Source: Jutongia huaianensis (GTDB taxonomy: Bacteria > Bacillota > Clostridia > Lachnospirales > Lachnospiraceae). Taken from it: a DNA stretch of 64,000 nucleotides. The stretch covers positions 17,117 to 81,116 of the forward strand of contig NZ_JACRSX010000015.1 in assembly GCF_014384985.1 (NCBI RefSeq). Reading direction: 5' to 3'. Under the pieces are notes generated by a model that was given only the letters and a program-made list of their open reading frames with translations, was not told the DNA's origin and did not search any database. The translations under genes and the position numbers were made by a program. Positions 37,704-46,990 of the stretch are shown here, piece after piece (the stretch's first letter is position 1; each line of letters opens with the position of its first letter).

Positions 37704-39311
37704 TTATGCCGTGAAATCAACGCTTGAACCACTGTCCGGCATAATACTCCGGCGAACGGACTGCGCTGTTTCCTCCTGATTGTCTGTTTCCTCCTCATCC
37801 GAGTCAAAACGGAACCGGGATCGTTTTCCATTACCCTGCCGGAAATTCTTCTGGTCTCCCGTATCTGTCTGTCCACTCTGTGAAAAAGCGAAATCAGAAA
37901 CGGATACCTCAACTGCTTCTACCTTCAGGTTCTTTTGTTCCAGATTCTCCCGAAGAGTGATCATCTGACTTTCCAGCGCTGCCTTTGCCTCTGCATTCTG
38001 CACGGTAATACTGGCGGTCATCACACCATCCCTGCTGTTGACAGTAAGAAGCATTTTGCCAAGCCGTTCCGGATTTAACTGCATTTCCAGTGTTGTTGTT
38101 TCATCCTGCAACGAGGAGTGAACCCGCTCCACAACCTGATTGACAATATCAATCATCTGCTGCATATTGACCGGCTCCTGCACCTGCTCCACATTGGAAG
38201 CCTGCACCAAGTTTTCTACAAAGTTCATAATCGTCTGGGATCCTGTCACGGCAACCGGAGAATCCTCAAAATATGACGTCGGATTTCCTGACTGGCCGGC
38301 TGTCTCCTCTCCGTTTCGGAATGCATTCTGCATCAGATCCTCTGCGCCTGCATCAGATGAATTTTCACCAGAATTAGCAGCCACCGGCACTACATCTTCA
38401 TTTGTCACTTTGACATTGTCCTGAACCGCTTCTTCCGACAGAACGGTATTTTCTGCCATCACCTGTCTGTTGACATTTTCGCCGTTATCTGCAACAACAG
38501 TCGAAGCATCCGGGCTGCTCTCCGTCAATACCGATTCCGGAGTATCCCCTGATACGGAAAAAGTCTCCTTTATCTGATTCTCCTTCTGCTCAGAAACTAT
38601 CTGCACATCTGCCTGTGATACATCCTCTGTTACAGATACCGCTCCATCATCTGCTACTGCTGTTCCTTCAAGCTGGTCGATCAAGTTTCGCAAAAGCTCG
38701 CTGTCATCAAACTGATCGGCTGACATATCGCTTAACTGCTCTCCTGTAAGACCTGTGAGCTCTTCCCAGTTAATATCAAGCAGACCGACCGATAATTCTG
38801 AAAACTGCTGCATCATGTTTTCATTGGTCAGAAGATCTGTCACATCATTGCCGCCATTTACCTGCACGACAAACTGCTGCAACACTTTGGGATCAAGCAG
38901 CTGCATCACTGTAATCCCCATAGAAGCAAGCGTCTGCTGAAGTATATCCTCATCCAGCCCCAGAACGTCCTCCACAATGGATCTCACTTTTTCCTCTGCC
39001 TGAAGAAAATCATTTTTGGTGAAGCTCTCCGCTGCAGAATCCGTCTGGCTGACATCTGATTTTTGAGAAGCATTCTGCGTTATCTGCGAAACCTTATCAT
39101 CCGGATTTCCACAAGTATTCGTCTGATTGATCACAGCGTTCTTTTTCTTTGCTGTTCCGGTCTTGCCTTCCACAACATTCTTACCATTTCTGGAATTCTT
39201 CATATCTGTCATGATCTTTTGAAAATCTCCGGAATTTTTGGAAGAATTTACAACATTCGCTGATGGTGCGGTCAGATTTCCATCCGATATAATCGCACTC
39301 AATTTCTGCAT
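37704..39311 (-). CDS. fliK: Flagellar hook-length control protein FliK
   Basis: This 535-residue protein has a long low-complexity N-terminal part rich in Asn, Gln, Ser, Glu and Val (the ruler region). Its conserved C-terminal switch domain (LEMQLNPERLGKMLLTVNSR, ENLEQKNLKVEAVEVSVSD) lies at about residues 405-475. FliK measures hook length and triggers FlhB switching. The start at 39311 gives better spacing to AGGAGG than the ATG at 39314. Confidence 0.9.
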   Translation of the reverse strand: MQKLSAIISDGNLTAPSANVVNSSKNSGDFQKIMTDMKNSRNGKNVVEGKTGTAKKKNAVINQTNTCGNPDDKVSQITQNASQKSDVSQTDSAAESFTKNDFLQAEEKVRSIVEDVLGLDEDILQQTLASMGITVMQLLDPKVLQQFVVQVNGGNDVTDLLTNENMMQQFSELSVGLLDINWEELTGLTGEQLSDMSADQFDDSELLRNLIDQLEGTAVADDGAVSVTEDVSQADVQIVSEQKENQIKETFSVSGDTPESVLTESSPDASTVVADNGENVNRQVMAENTVLSEEAVQDNVKVTNEDVVPVAANSGENSSDAGAEDLMQNAFRNGEETAGQSGNPTSYFEDSPVAVTGSQTIMNFVENLVQASNVEQVQEPVNMQQMIDIVNQVVERVHSSLQDETTTLEMQLNPERLGKMLLTVNSRDGVMTASITVQNAEAKAALESQMITLRENLEQKNLKVEAVEVSVSDFAFSQSGQTDTGDQKNFRQGNGKRSRFRFDSDEEETDNQEETAQSVRRSIMPDSGSSVDFTA

Positions 39312-39370
39312 CATTTCACCTCCTTTTTCTTAAAATATCTATGTCAACGGATTACTCCGCAGACAACAAA

Positions 39371-40117
39371 CTAATCTACTGCAGATATCTTTTTGGTAAT
39401 CTGTGCCGCATAAGCACTATCCATCTGTTCCAAAATCGCTGCAGCCTTTTTTTCCTGCATATTCTGCAGAATGTCACACACCAGATCCAGATCCTCTGTC
39501 ATCTCAGACAATCTTACTGCCGCCGCAGCCGCATCCATATTGGCATAATATGTACCAAGAGTCTCCGCCTTCTTGGAATACTGCTGTTTCTTTAATACCT
39601 GCCGGTAAATCTTCTCGGCATTATCCGGCTGAATCTGTTCATAATAGTTCTGATATTCTGAAATATCCGGTGCCTTATCATTAAAAACAACCTTTTCGTC
39701 AAATTCCTGCACACGCTTATTAAATGCATCCTCGGAATCCTTATACTTTTGGAGCTTTTTAACCTGTGCCTCCAGATCCGCTATATAATCGGCATTGGCC
39801 GTCGTGGTTCCGTTTTCTGAATCCAGTTGGCTCTCCAGTTCCTTAATCCTTGCATTGGCCGACTTTAATGTTGTGTATTCATAATTTCCTTCCTTTGCCT
39901 GCTCCTCCTCGGATGGTGTCGGCAGAATCCGGTTCACCACCGGCACATCCTTCAATACCGGATACAAAACATTACTTCCGATTCCTCCCACATCAAACTT
40001 GATCAGGCAGGCAAAGATAACCAGCCATATGGCAATGATCGCAAGAGCGATCAGTACCGTTACAATCCTGCTCCCACCTTTTTCTCTGTCTAACATATTA
40101 TCGTCATTTTTTGCCAT
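39371..40117 (-). CDS. MotE/YlxF-like protein (MgtE_N-type domain)
   Basis: This 248-residue protein has one N-terminal membrane helix (VTVLIALAIIAIWLVIFACLI), a coiled coil (about residues 75-150) and a C-terminal helical domain (LGTYYANMDAAAAAVRLSEM, CDILQNMQEKKAAAILEQMD) of the MgtE_N/MotE type. It matches YlxF of the B. subtilis operon in place and layout. It follows fliJ by 5 bp. Its role near the stator or export apparatus is unclear. Confidence 0.8.
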   Translation of the reverse strand: MAKNDDNMLDREKGGSRIVTVLIALAIIAIWLVIFACLIKFDVGGIGSNVLYPVLKDVPVVNRILPTPSEEEQAKEGNYEYTTLKSANARIKELESQLDSENGTTTANADYIADLEAQVKKLQKYKDSEDAFNKRVQEFDEKVVFNDKAPDISEYQNYYEQIQPDNAEKIYRQVLKKQQYSKKAETLGTYYANMDAAAAAVRLSEMTEDLDLVCDILQNMQEKKAAAILEQMDSAYAAQITKKISAVD

Positions 40118-40122
40118 TATAC

Positions 40123-40578
40123 TTACCCCTCTCTGCCTGCTTCCCTGCCAAACCGGAAGCTGACTAATTCATTTATTTCTTTTTGTTCTTCGGCATTCAA
40201 TTCTTTTTTGAAATCCTCAAACGCATTTTCCTTCAGTTTTTCGTATGTCTTTCTTTCTTTCATGGCTTCATTCAGTTTTTCTCTGGCCTTTGTCACCTGT
40301 TTTTGCTGATTGAATACCACCATTTTCTGCAGGCTGATATTATATTTAATATTTTCCACGCCATCCTCCAGCTGTCGTATCCGTAACAGATCCAGCACTG
40401 CACTGATCTGCCGGCGAAGCTGCGCCTGCACTTCTTCCTTATGCTTCTGAAGTGCTTCCAGTTTTTCCTGCTCACGCTGAAGCTGCGCCATCTGCACTGC
40501 ATATTCCGCTTTTGCCTGATCTTCCAGCTTCAGTTTGATCTGCAGTATGCTCTCCATAGAAAAAACAAATCTGGCCAT
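40123..40578 (-). CDS. fliJ: Flagellar export chaperone FliJ
   Basis: This 151-residue, almost entirely coiled-coil protein begins ARFVFSMESILQIKLKLEDQ, as FliJ proteins do. FliJ is the central stalk of the export ATPase and connects it to FlhA. It lies 3 bp after fliI. Confidence 0.93.
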   Translation of the reverse strand: MARFVFSMESILQIKLKLEDQAKAEYAVQMAQLQREQEKLEALQKHKEEVQAQLRRQISAVLDLLRIRQLEDGVENIKYNISLQKMVVFNQQKQVTKAREKLNEAMKERKTYEKLKENAFEDFKKELNAEEQKEINELVSFRFGREAGREG

Positions 40579-40581
40579 ATA

Positions 40582-41901
40582 TTATGCGTCCTCCTCCGGA
40601 AAAAGCTCTTCTAACCGCAGGATACTTTCCTCAAAGCTGAGCTTTTCGTAAACATCCTGCTGCAGAAACTCATTCACTGCATCAATTTTGGACAATGCAT
40701 AATCAATGGATGGATTGGAACCCGCCTTATATGCACCGATATTCACCAGATCCTCTGCCTCCGCGTAGGTTGCCAGTACATTTTTTAACTGACCGGCTGC
40801 CTTCTTGTGCTGAGGATCCACAATACTGCTCATAACACGGGAAATGCTCTGGAGTACATCAATCGCCGGATAATGATTTTTCTGTGCGATCTTACGATCC
40901 AGTACAATATGGCCATCTAAAATACTACGCGCAGTATCCGCAATCGGTTCATTGAAATCATCACCATCTACCAGGACGGTGTACAATCCTGTAATGGAAC
41001 CCTTGTCGGAACGCCCCGCCCTCTCCAGAAGCTGTGGCATCTCTCCATAGACGCTTGGCGGATATCCTCTGGATACCGGCGGTTCTCCGGAAGCAAGTCC
41101 AATCTCTCTCTGTGCCATAGAAAAACGTGTCAGGGAATCCATCATCAAAAGAACGTCTCTTCCTTGATCTCTGAAATACTCTGCTACGGCAGTTGCCGTC
41201 ATCGCCGCCTTTTTACGGATCAATGCCGGTTTATCAGAGGTTGCCACGACTACAACAGACCTCTTCATTCCTTCCGGTCCCAGATCTCTCTCAATAAATT
41301 CCCGCACCTCACGGCCTCGCTCACCGATCAGTGCGATTACATTGATGTCCGCCTTTGTATTTCTTGCAAACATTCCCATCAGGGTACTTTTACCAACACC
41401 ACTTCCGGCAAAAATGCCAATTCTCTGTCCTTTTCCCACGGTGATCAGACCATCCACTGCCTTTACCCCCAGAGGAAGCACTGTATCGATCAGCTCTCTT
41501 GTCAAAGGATCCGGCGGCTGCGCCTGTACAGAATAACCACATGAGCAGTGAATCTCTGAACCGTCAATGGGATTGCCCAGACCATCTAAAACCTTGCCCA
41601 GGAGTTCATCTCCAACCATAACCTTTAAAGGAGCCCCCGTATTTTCCACACGGCTGCCAAGTCCCACTCCCACCGTCTGATCATAAGGCATCAACAGGAC
41701 CCTGTCGTCACGAAACCCAACCACTTCGGCATTGATCACCTGATCTTTATCCTGTGTAATAATATGACACAGATCGTTTAACTTGGCGGCAGGGCCAATG
41801 GACTCTACCGTAAGTCCCACCACCTTTGCCACCTTACCAAGTTTTTTTTCATAGGACTGGTTTAACAATATTTTATATTTTGACAGGTCAATATCAACCA
41901 T
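40582..41901 (-). CDS. fliI: Flagellar export ATPase FliI
   Basis: This 439-residue ATPase resembles the F1 beta subunit. It has Walker A GIFAGSGVGKSTLMGM, ALIGERGREVREFIE, Walker B-region DVLLMMDSLTRFSMAQREIG and SRGYPPSVYGEMPQLLERAG. It powers unfolding and release of export substrates. GAGGAGG precedes the ATG. Confidence 0.97.
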   Translation of the reverse strand: MVDIDLSKYKILLNQSYEKKLGKVAKVVGLTVESIGPAAKLNDLCHIITQDKDQVINAEVVGFRDDRVLLMPYDQTVGVGLGSRVENTGAPLKVMVGDELLGKVLDGLGNPIDGSEIHCSCGYSVQAQPPDPLTRELIDTVLPLGVKAVDGLITVGKGQRIGIFAGSGVGKSTLMGMFARNTKADINVIALIGERGREVREFIERDLGPEGMKRSVVVVATSDKPALIRKKAAMTATAVAEYFRDQGRDVLLMMDSLTRFSMAQREIGLASGEPPVSRGYPPSVYGEMPQLLERAGRSDKGSITGLYTVLVDGDDFNEPIADTARSILDGHIVLDRKIAQKNHYPAIDVLQSISRVMSSIVDPQHKKAAGQLKNVLATYAEAEDLVNIGAYKAGSNPSIDYALSKIDAVNEFLQQDVYEKLSFEESILRLEELFPEEDA

Positions 41902-41921
41902 CCGTTTTCCTCCTCAGGCAT

Positions 41922-42734
41922 CTACATGATCGTCAGCATTTTAATCTGATCTTTTAAATTCTGAAGCTGTACATCCAGGCTGCAGTCAATGATCCTCTGA
42001 TCCGTTTCAATAATACACTGGTTTTCCTTCAGACTGTCATCCTCGGTAATATCAAACTCAACACCTTCTGAAACGCATTTTTTCAGTTCTTTCTTGTTTG
42101 CAGACACCCTTAAAACGTCCGCTTTGGAAACTCTCAGATTTACCGATTTTGTCTTTTCTAATTGATTCAGTGCCTGATGGATCAGATACACAATAACATC
42201 CTTTTTGTCAGAGCAAAGAACTCCGGTGATTTTTTCAATCAGGGCAGCCATAATCTCTGCATATTTCGGTTCTAGTGCCTCTTCCTGTTCCTTGAGCACC
42301 TGACGCTCCTGTTCCATCTGCTTCTGCAATTTTAATGCTGCTTCCTGCAGCCGCTCCTTCGCCTGCGCCTGCCCTTGTTCAAAGCCTTCGTTTCTGCCCT
42401 CTTCCTGTGCCTGCTCACGGATCTGCGACGCTTCTTCCTGTGCCTTCTGTACTATTTTCTGCGCCTCTTTGTGAGCCTCAGCCAGAAGCTCCTCCCTCTC
42501 CTGAGAGGTCTCCTTCTGCATTTTTTCCCGTTCCTCCCGGCGGACATCATCCATATTCAGGACATTCATTCCTCCCTGAAAACCTTCCTCCCGGCTTTCC
42601 GTATCCGGTTCTGAAGAAACCTGCTCTCTCTGCAGCAGCTGTGGCACAAACTGCACCATCTGATGATCCGAATCGATCACTCTGGTATCATCCTGATCCA
42701 TCTGAAAATATACGGATTTTATCAAATTAGACAA
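41922..42734 (-). CDS. fliH: Flagellar export regulator FliH
   Basis: This 270-residue protein has a Glu/Gln/Ala-rich coiled coil with GxxxG-like spacing in the middle (about residues 75-155) and a C-terminal globular part related to the V-type ATPase E subunit. It holds FliI as an inhibitory stalk. The best start is TTG at 42734 (reads SNLIKSVYFQMD, as in relatives), 8 nt from GGAGGTGA. A GTG at 42746 overlaps that ribosome site. The first bases overlap the fliG end. Confidence 0.88.
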   Translation of the reverse strand: MSNLIKSVYFQMDQDDTRVIDSDHQMVQFVPQLLQREQVSSEPDTESREEGFQGGMNVLNMDDVRREEREKMQKETSQEREELLAEAHKEAQKIVQKAQEEASQIREQAQEEGRNEGFEQGQAQAKERLQEAALKLQKQMEQERQVLKEQEEALEPKYAEIMAALIEKITGVLCSDKKDVIVYLIHQALNQLEKTKSVNLRVSKADVLRVSANKKELKKCVSEGVEFDITEDDSLKENQCIIETDQRIIDCSLDVQLQNLKDQIKMLTIM

Positions 42735-43737
42735 CGATCTCGTCACCTCCGCCTCTGGAAATGATGATCTCCGCAGAATCCTCCAGCTTTCTGATAATAT
42801 TTACAATCTTCTGCTGTGCTTCCTCAACATCCTTCATACGGACAGGACCCATAAATTCCATATCCTCTTTGATCATCGTAGCAAGACGCTTTGAAAGGTT
42901 ATTAAAGATAAGATTCTGAACTTCTTCATTGGAGCCCTTTAACGCAACAGCAAGTTCGTTATTGTCTACCTCACGAAGCACACGCTGTACAGAACGGTCG
43001 TCCAGGGAAAGAATATCCTCGAATACAAACATCTTCTTGCGGATCTCGTCTGCAAGCTCCGGATCCTCGATCTCCATGCTCTCCATAATATGCTTTTCCG
43101 TTCCACGATCTACAGTATTCAAAATATCCACGATCGCATCTACGCCACCCACAATGGTGTAATCCTGATTGACCAGAGAAGCAAGCTTCTGCTCCAGCAC
43201 CTTCTCCACTTCCTTGATCACATCCGGCGAAGTCCGATCCATCTGGGCAATACGCTTTGCCACATCAGTCTGCTTATCAGGCGACAATGCCGAAATGATC
43301 ACGGACGCCTGCGCCGAAGACAGGTAAGATAAGATCAACGCTATAGTCTGTGGATGCTCATCCTGAATAAAGTTCAAAAGCTGGCTGGCATCTGTCTTAC
43401 GAACAAATTCGAAAGGACGAACCTGCAGAGAAGCTGTCAGCTTTCCGATCACATCTCTTGCTCTTTCGGCTCCAAGAGCCTTTTCTAAAAGATCCTTAGC
43501 ATATCCGATACCACCCTCAGCAATATATTGCTGAGCCAGACATACCTCATAGAACTCGTCCATTACTTTATCCTTTACCGCCGGCGATACACTTCTTGTA
43601 TTGGCAATCTCCAATGTGATCTGCTCAATCTCGTCCTCCTTCAGATGCTTAAATACGGACGAAGACTTGTCCGGCCCCAGTGCGATCAAAAGGATCGCCG
43701 CTTTCTGGATCCCTGATATTTCCTCTGACTTTGCCAT
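42727..43737 (-). CDS. fliG: Flagellar motor switch protein FliG
   Basis: This 336-residue torque protein has an N-terminal domain binding FliF (KAAILLIALGPDKSSSVFKHL), a middle domain with the EHPQTIALILSYL motif, and a C-terminal domain with the charged ridge (MFVFEDILSLDDRSVQRVLREVD). The start at 43737 sits 8 nt from GGAGG. The in-frame codon at 43785 lacks a site. A 13-bp stem lies between fliF and this gene. Confidence 0.97.
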   Translation of the reverse strand: MAKSEEISGIQKAAILLIALGPDKSSSVFKHLKEDEIEQITLEIANTRSVSPAVKDKVMDEFYEVCLAQQYIAEGGIGYAKDLLEKALGAERARDVIGKLTASLQVRPFEFVRKTDASQLLNFIQDEHPQTIALILSYLSSAQASVIISALSPDKQTDVAKRIAQMDRTSPDVIKEVEKVLEQKLASLVNQDYTIVGGVDAIVDILNTVDRGTEKHIMESMEIEDPELADEIRKKMFVFEDILSLDDRSVQRVLREVDNNELAVALKGSNEEVQNLIFNNLSKRLATMIKEDMEFMGPVRMKDVEEAQQKIVNIIRKLEDSAEIIISRGGGDEIVV

Positions 43738-43795
43738 TTTCATCCTCCATTTCTGCCACAAAGCTATGGCATCATTATCTTCCAATTATAGCGGA

Positions 43796-43824
43796 TAAAG
43801 GAATTGCGCACCGCAATTCCTTTA
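43796..43824 (-). other. 13-bp perfect stem-loop between fliF and fliG
   Basis: TAAAGGAATTGCG (43796-43808) and its complement (43812-43824) flank the loop CAC. No T-tract follows, so it is not a standard terminator. It lies 15 bp after the fliF stop and before the fliG ribosome site. It could mark a processing point or shield the fliF mRNA end. Confidence 0.7.
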
Positions 43825-43838
43825 TAATATTCATACCA

Positions 43839-45461
43839 TTATTCCCAGTCGTCTGAGATCCAGTTACGAAGCAGCTGGGCAACCGCCTCCGGATTTTCAT
43901 CGACAAATTTTTCTATCATCTTTCTCGTCTCAGACTTATCACTAAACTCAATATCCTCTAAGGACTGATTTTCCTTTGTGGTTGCCAGAAGCTGCTCAAC
44001 AGAAAGCTCCGGCTCTTCATCAGCAACAGCAACCGGTGCTGTTCCACGTACTACGACAAAGATCAGCAGCGCAATGATCAGTACTGCCAGTATGATCATC
44101 AGATAATCTGAGATACTACGGCTCTTGGTTGTCTTCTGTACAAACTTCGGAACATTATATCCCACAACGGTAATCGAGCCTGCCGCAACACCGGAGGCAC
44201 TGGAAAGAAGCTGTATCTCCGTGTTTGGAACATTAAATGTCGTCGTCTGATTGTTCTGAGCCATAAACTCGTCAAAAGTCATATTGTCAAGAGTGCCATC
44301 CTTCTCCAACTGCGCCTCATCATATACCGTATACTTGGTCACAACAATACCCAAAGAAGACTGATCCAGCTGGATCGCCGGTTTCTCCTGCTTAATATTC
44401 TCAATGGTTTCGTCTGTCAAAAGACCGGTAAGCTTTTCATACTCCTGAGAAGAGCTGTTGGAATTACCGTCATTTATAACATAATCCGTCTCATCATTGT
44501 CATTGGAGTCTGTCCCCGGAACACCACTGACGGTGCCGGAAGATCCCTCATTTGTAGAATGTACATAGTTTGTCGGATATCCGTAATCTCTTCCATCTGC
44601 AACGCTGTATTTTTTGGTCAGGGTCTCAACCTTGTTCATATTGAACTGGATTCCCTGTGTACCAACCTGTACATCGTCATAACCGCAACGCACCAGCAAG
44701 TCTACCAGATTGGAAGCGATGGTGTTTCTCAATCTCTCACAATACTCCGTGGATCCTCCCGTGAGATCTCCGCCCAGTCCATCACTGGTGAAACCGTTAT
44801 AGAGACAATTACCATCATAATCATTGATAATAACATGATCTACATCTGTACCCACTGCATTTGCCAGCCAATATGCCAGATTCTGTGCCGCATCCGAGGT
44901 CAGCTGTTTTTCGTTTTTCTGGTTTACATCAACCATAGCTGTTACAGAGGTGACATTTTCTTCATCCAGAATGCTGTATGTACTCTCCGGCACATCAATA
45001 AACACTTTTGCATCATCAATAAAGGAATACTGCACCATACTCGCTTTCAACTCACTCTGCAGAGCAAGAACACGCTTTTGGTTCTTCTCACTCTCTGTAG
45101 TGGAAATGCTGTTGTTAAATGCATCATCCCATGTATATCCCTTATCTGTGAGATTATTATCACTCATGCAATAAAAGGCCTTTGTCATATCCTGATCATG
45201 GACATATAACGTCAGACCATCCTTTGAGCTTTTATTGGCAATTCCTTCATCGTCCAGTGCCTTTACCATACTGGAGGCATCATCCAGATTACTAAACTGC
45301 TGAAACCTTGTCCATGTCGGACGCGAGACAAGATACGCCATCACACCGATCAATACCAGTACAACACATATTACTGCTATAATGATGGTTTTTTGTCTGC
45401 TTGTATATCTATTCCAGAATTCAACTACCTTTGCTGGAATTTCCTGTACTCTTTCCTTCAT
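43839..45461 (-). CDS. fliF: Flagellar MS-ring protein FliF
   Basis: This 540-residue protein has an N-terminal membrane helix (TIIIAVICVVLVLIGVMAYLV), ring-building domains (RVLALQSELKASMVQYSFIDDAKVFIDVPE), a periplasm-side Ser/Asp/Asn-rich loop, a second helix (YLMIILAVLIIALLIFVVV) and a short cytosolic tail that binds FliG. AGGAGAG precedes the ATG. Confidence 0.96.
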   Translation of the reverse strand: MKERVQEIPAKVVEFWNRYTSRQKTIIIAVICVVLVLIGVMAYLVSRPTWTRFQQFSNLDDASSMVKALDDEGIANKSSKDGLTLYVHDQDMTKAFYCMSDNNLTDKGYTWDDAFNNSISTTESEKNQKRVLALQSELKASMVQYSFIDDAKVFIDVPESTYSILDEENVTSVTAMVDVNQKNEKQLTSDAAQNLAYWLANAVGTDVDHVIINDYDGNCLYNGFTSDGLGGDLTGGSTEYCERLRNTIASNLVDLLVRCGYDDVQVGTQGIQFNMNKVETLTKKYSVADGRDYGYPTNYVHSTNEGSSGTVSGVPGTDSNDNDETDYVINDGNSNSSSQEYEKLTGLLTDETIENIKQEKPAIQLDQSSLGIVVTKYTVYDEAQLEKDGTLDNMTFDEFMAQNNQTTTFNVPNTEIQLLSSASGVAAGSITVVGYNVPKFVQKTTKSRSISDYLMIILAVLIIALLIFVVVRGTAPVAVADEEPELSVEQLLATTKENQSLEDIEFSDKSETRKMIEKFVDENPEAVAQLLRNWISDDWE

Positions 45462-45536
45462 ATTACAACTCTCCTAACATTTGTCTTTGCTCTCCAATTG
45501 ATGACCCTTCTCCGCTTTTCAATGCTTCATTATACA

Positions 45537-45869
45537 TTAAAACTGCAGGTTCATCAATTCTCTGTAGCCCGACATAAAAGAGTCTCTCACCGCCACGACA
45601 TATTGTAATGAAATATTAGCTTTCTGTTGCGCAATCTGGAGATCATGAATACTCTCTGTCTCTCCCATCGAATACTTCATTTCCTCCACCTCAGCCGCAT
45701 TACTGTAATCATTGGCATCACTGATCATATTGGCCGCAGAATTAAACAATGCCTCAAAAGCTCCATTCCCCTGTACCTTTCCCGTAGAACTGTCATCCAA
45801 GGACGACGATATCTCCGGTACTTTAAAAGCATTGATCAAATCCACATTTGATAGTGCTGATAATTCCAT
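45537..45869 (-). CDS. fliE: Flagellar hook-basal body protein FliE
   Basis: This 110-residue export substrate joins the MS ring to the rod. The C-terminal half is typical (IHDLQIAQQKANISLQYVVA, VRDSFMSGYRELMNLQF). GGAGAG precedes the ATG. It lies between flgC and fliF. Confidence 0.95.
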   Translation of the reverse strand: MELSALSNVDLINAFKVPEISSSLDDSSTGKVQGNGAFEALFNSAANMISDANDYSNAAEVEEMKYSMGETESIHDLQIAQQKANISLQYVVAVRDSFMSGYRELMNLQF

Positions 45870-45972
45870 ATATACTCTCCATTCTTTGACCGATCCGTCA
45901 TTTGCTCCGCAACGGATGATCGTTTTCTATGCAGCGTCTTTCCACTCCTTGGACTGCGCTGATATATCAATA

Positions 45973-46419
45973 TTATTTACCGACCTCTAATGCCTTCAGA
46001 GCCATATTTTTTGCTGCATTAAACGCCGTAACATTCGCCTCATAGGAACGACTTGCGTCAATCATATTTGTCATTTCGGTCACTGTATTGACATTTGGAT
46101 ATGTAACATAACCATTCTCGTCTGCATCGGGATTCGATGGATCATAAACCATTCTTCCCTCCGTATCGGTATCCTCTGAAATCTGCCGGATCTTTACGCC
46201 GTTTCCAACCTTACCATACATCCCCGTTGCAGATGTCAATGCATCATCAAAGGAATAATATGCCTTTTCCTGAAACACAACTGTTTTCCGTTTATAAATA
46301 TTTCCATCGGCATCCCGTGTGGAATTTACATTGGCAATATTCTGGGAAATCACATCCAAGCGTGTCCTCTGTGCCGTCATACCACTGGCACTTACATCAA
46401 ATGCAGAAAATACACCCAT
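45973..46419 (-). CDS. flgC: Flagellar basal-body rod protein FlgC
   Basis: This 148-residue rod protein has the N-terminal motif SAFDVSASGMTAQRTRLDVI then SQNIANVNST, YVTYPNVNTVTEMTNMI, and the C-terminal motif ASRSYEANVTAFNAAKNMAL. GAGGAGATAA precedes the ATG. It is the second gene of the operon. Confidence 0.97.
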   Translation of the reverse strand: MGVFSAFDVSASGMTAQRTRLDVISQNIANVNSTRDADGNIYKRKTVVFQEKAYYSFDDALTSATGMYGKVGNGVKIRQISEDTDTEGRMVYDPSNPDADENGYVTYPNVNTVTEMTNMIDASRSYEANVTAFNAAKNMALKALEVGK

Positions 46420-46469
46420 TTATCTCCTCATCCTTTCCGAAACCAATCATCAATCAACTATGTCTGTCA

Positions 46470-46868
46470 TTACGAACCGTTTCCGCTCTTGCACACACTG
46501 CGCAGTCTGGAAAACTCCTGTGATATGGAATCAAGTACCGTGTAATACTTAATCTGGTTTTGCGCCATATAAGAATTCTCTGTATCAATATCCACATTAT
46601 TGCCATCCAGACGATAGCTTACGGTACTGTAATCTGTATATATACTGCCATTGAGCAGATCCAGCTCTGCATCTGCCACTTCATCATCCAGAGACACACC
46701 TCCGCTCAGCTGTTCCTCCAGATAACTCTGGAAATTAACATCCTTACGCTTGTAGGTCGGCGTATCTGCATTGGCAATATTGTTGGAAATAACAGAATGC
46801 CTCAGCCAGCTTGCATCTGCGGTTTTTTCCAACACATTAATATAATTATATGCTCCTGATGAAATCAT
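46470..46868 (-). CDS. flgB: Flagellar basal-body rod protein FlgB
   Basis: This 132-residue rod protein contains DASWLRHSVISNNIANADTP, TYKRKDVNFQ and MAQNQIKYYTVLDSISQEFS, all typical. The start at 46868 has GAGGAGG at good spacing. It is the first gene of the fla/che operon, 122 bp after codY. Confidence 0.97.
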   Translation of the reverse strand: MISSGAYNYINVLEKTADASWLRHSVISNNIANADTPTYKRKDVNFQSYLEEQLSGGVSLDDEVADAELDLLNGSIYTDYSTVSYRLDGNNVDIDTENSYMAQNQIKYYTVLDSISQEFSRLRSVCKSGNGS

Positions 46869-46946
46869 GGAAAACCTCCTCATCTATGTAACATGCATCT
46901 CTACTACAGATCTCGTCTTACTTTAAACACAATTACACTACTTATA

Positions 46947-46974
46947 ATTATAAAGAAAATCATAAAAAAAACAA
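46947..46974 (-). promoter_or_regulatory. Likely main promoter of the fla/che operon
   Basis: TTGTTT (46974-46969), a 16-nt AT-rich spacer and consensus TATAAT (46952-46947) lie between codY and flgB. No terminator is seen between codY and flgB, so readthrough from codY is also possible. No clear sigma-28 consensus is present. Confidence 0.6.
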
Positions 46975-46990
46975 GACCTATTTGCAGATT

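Noticed and set aside
46920-46970. CodY box at the flgB promoter
   Set aside because: The best matches to the 15-base consensus have about five mismatches in AT-rich sequence, too weak to list as a site.
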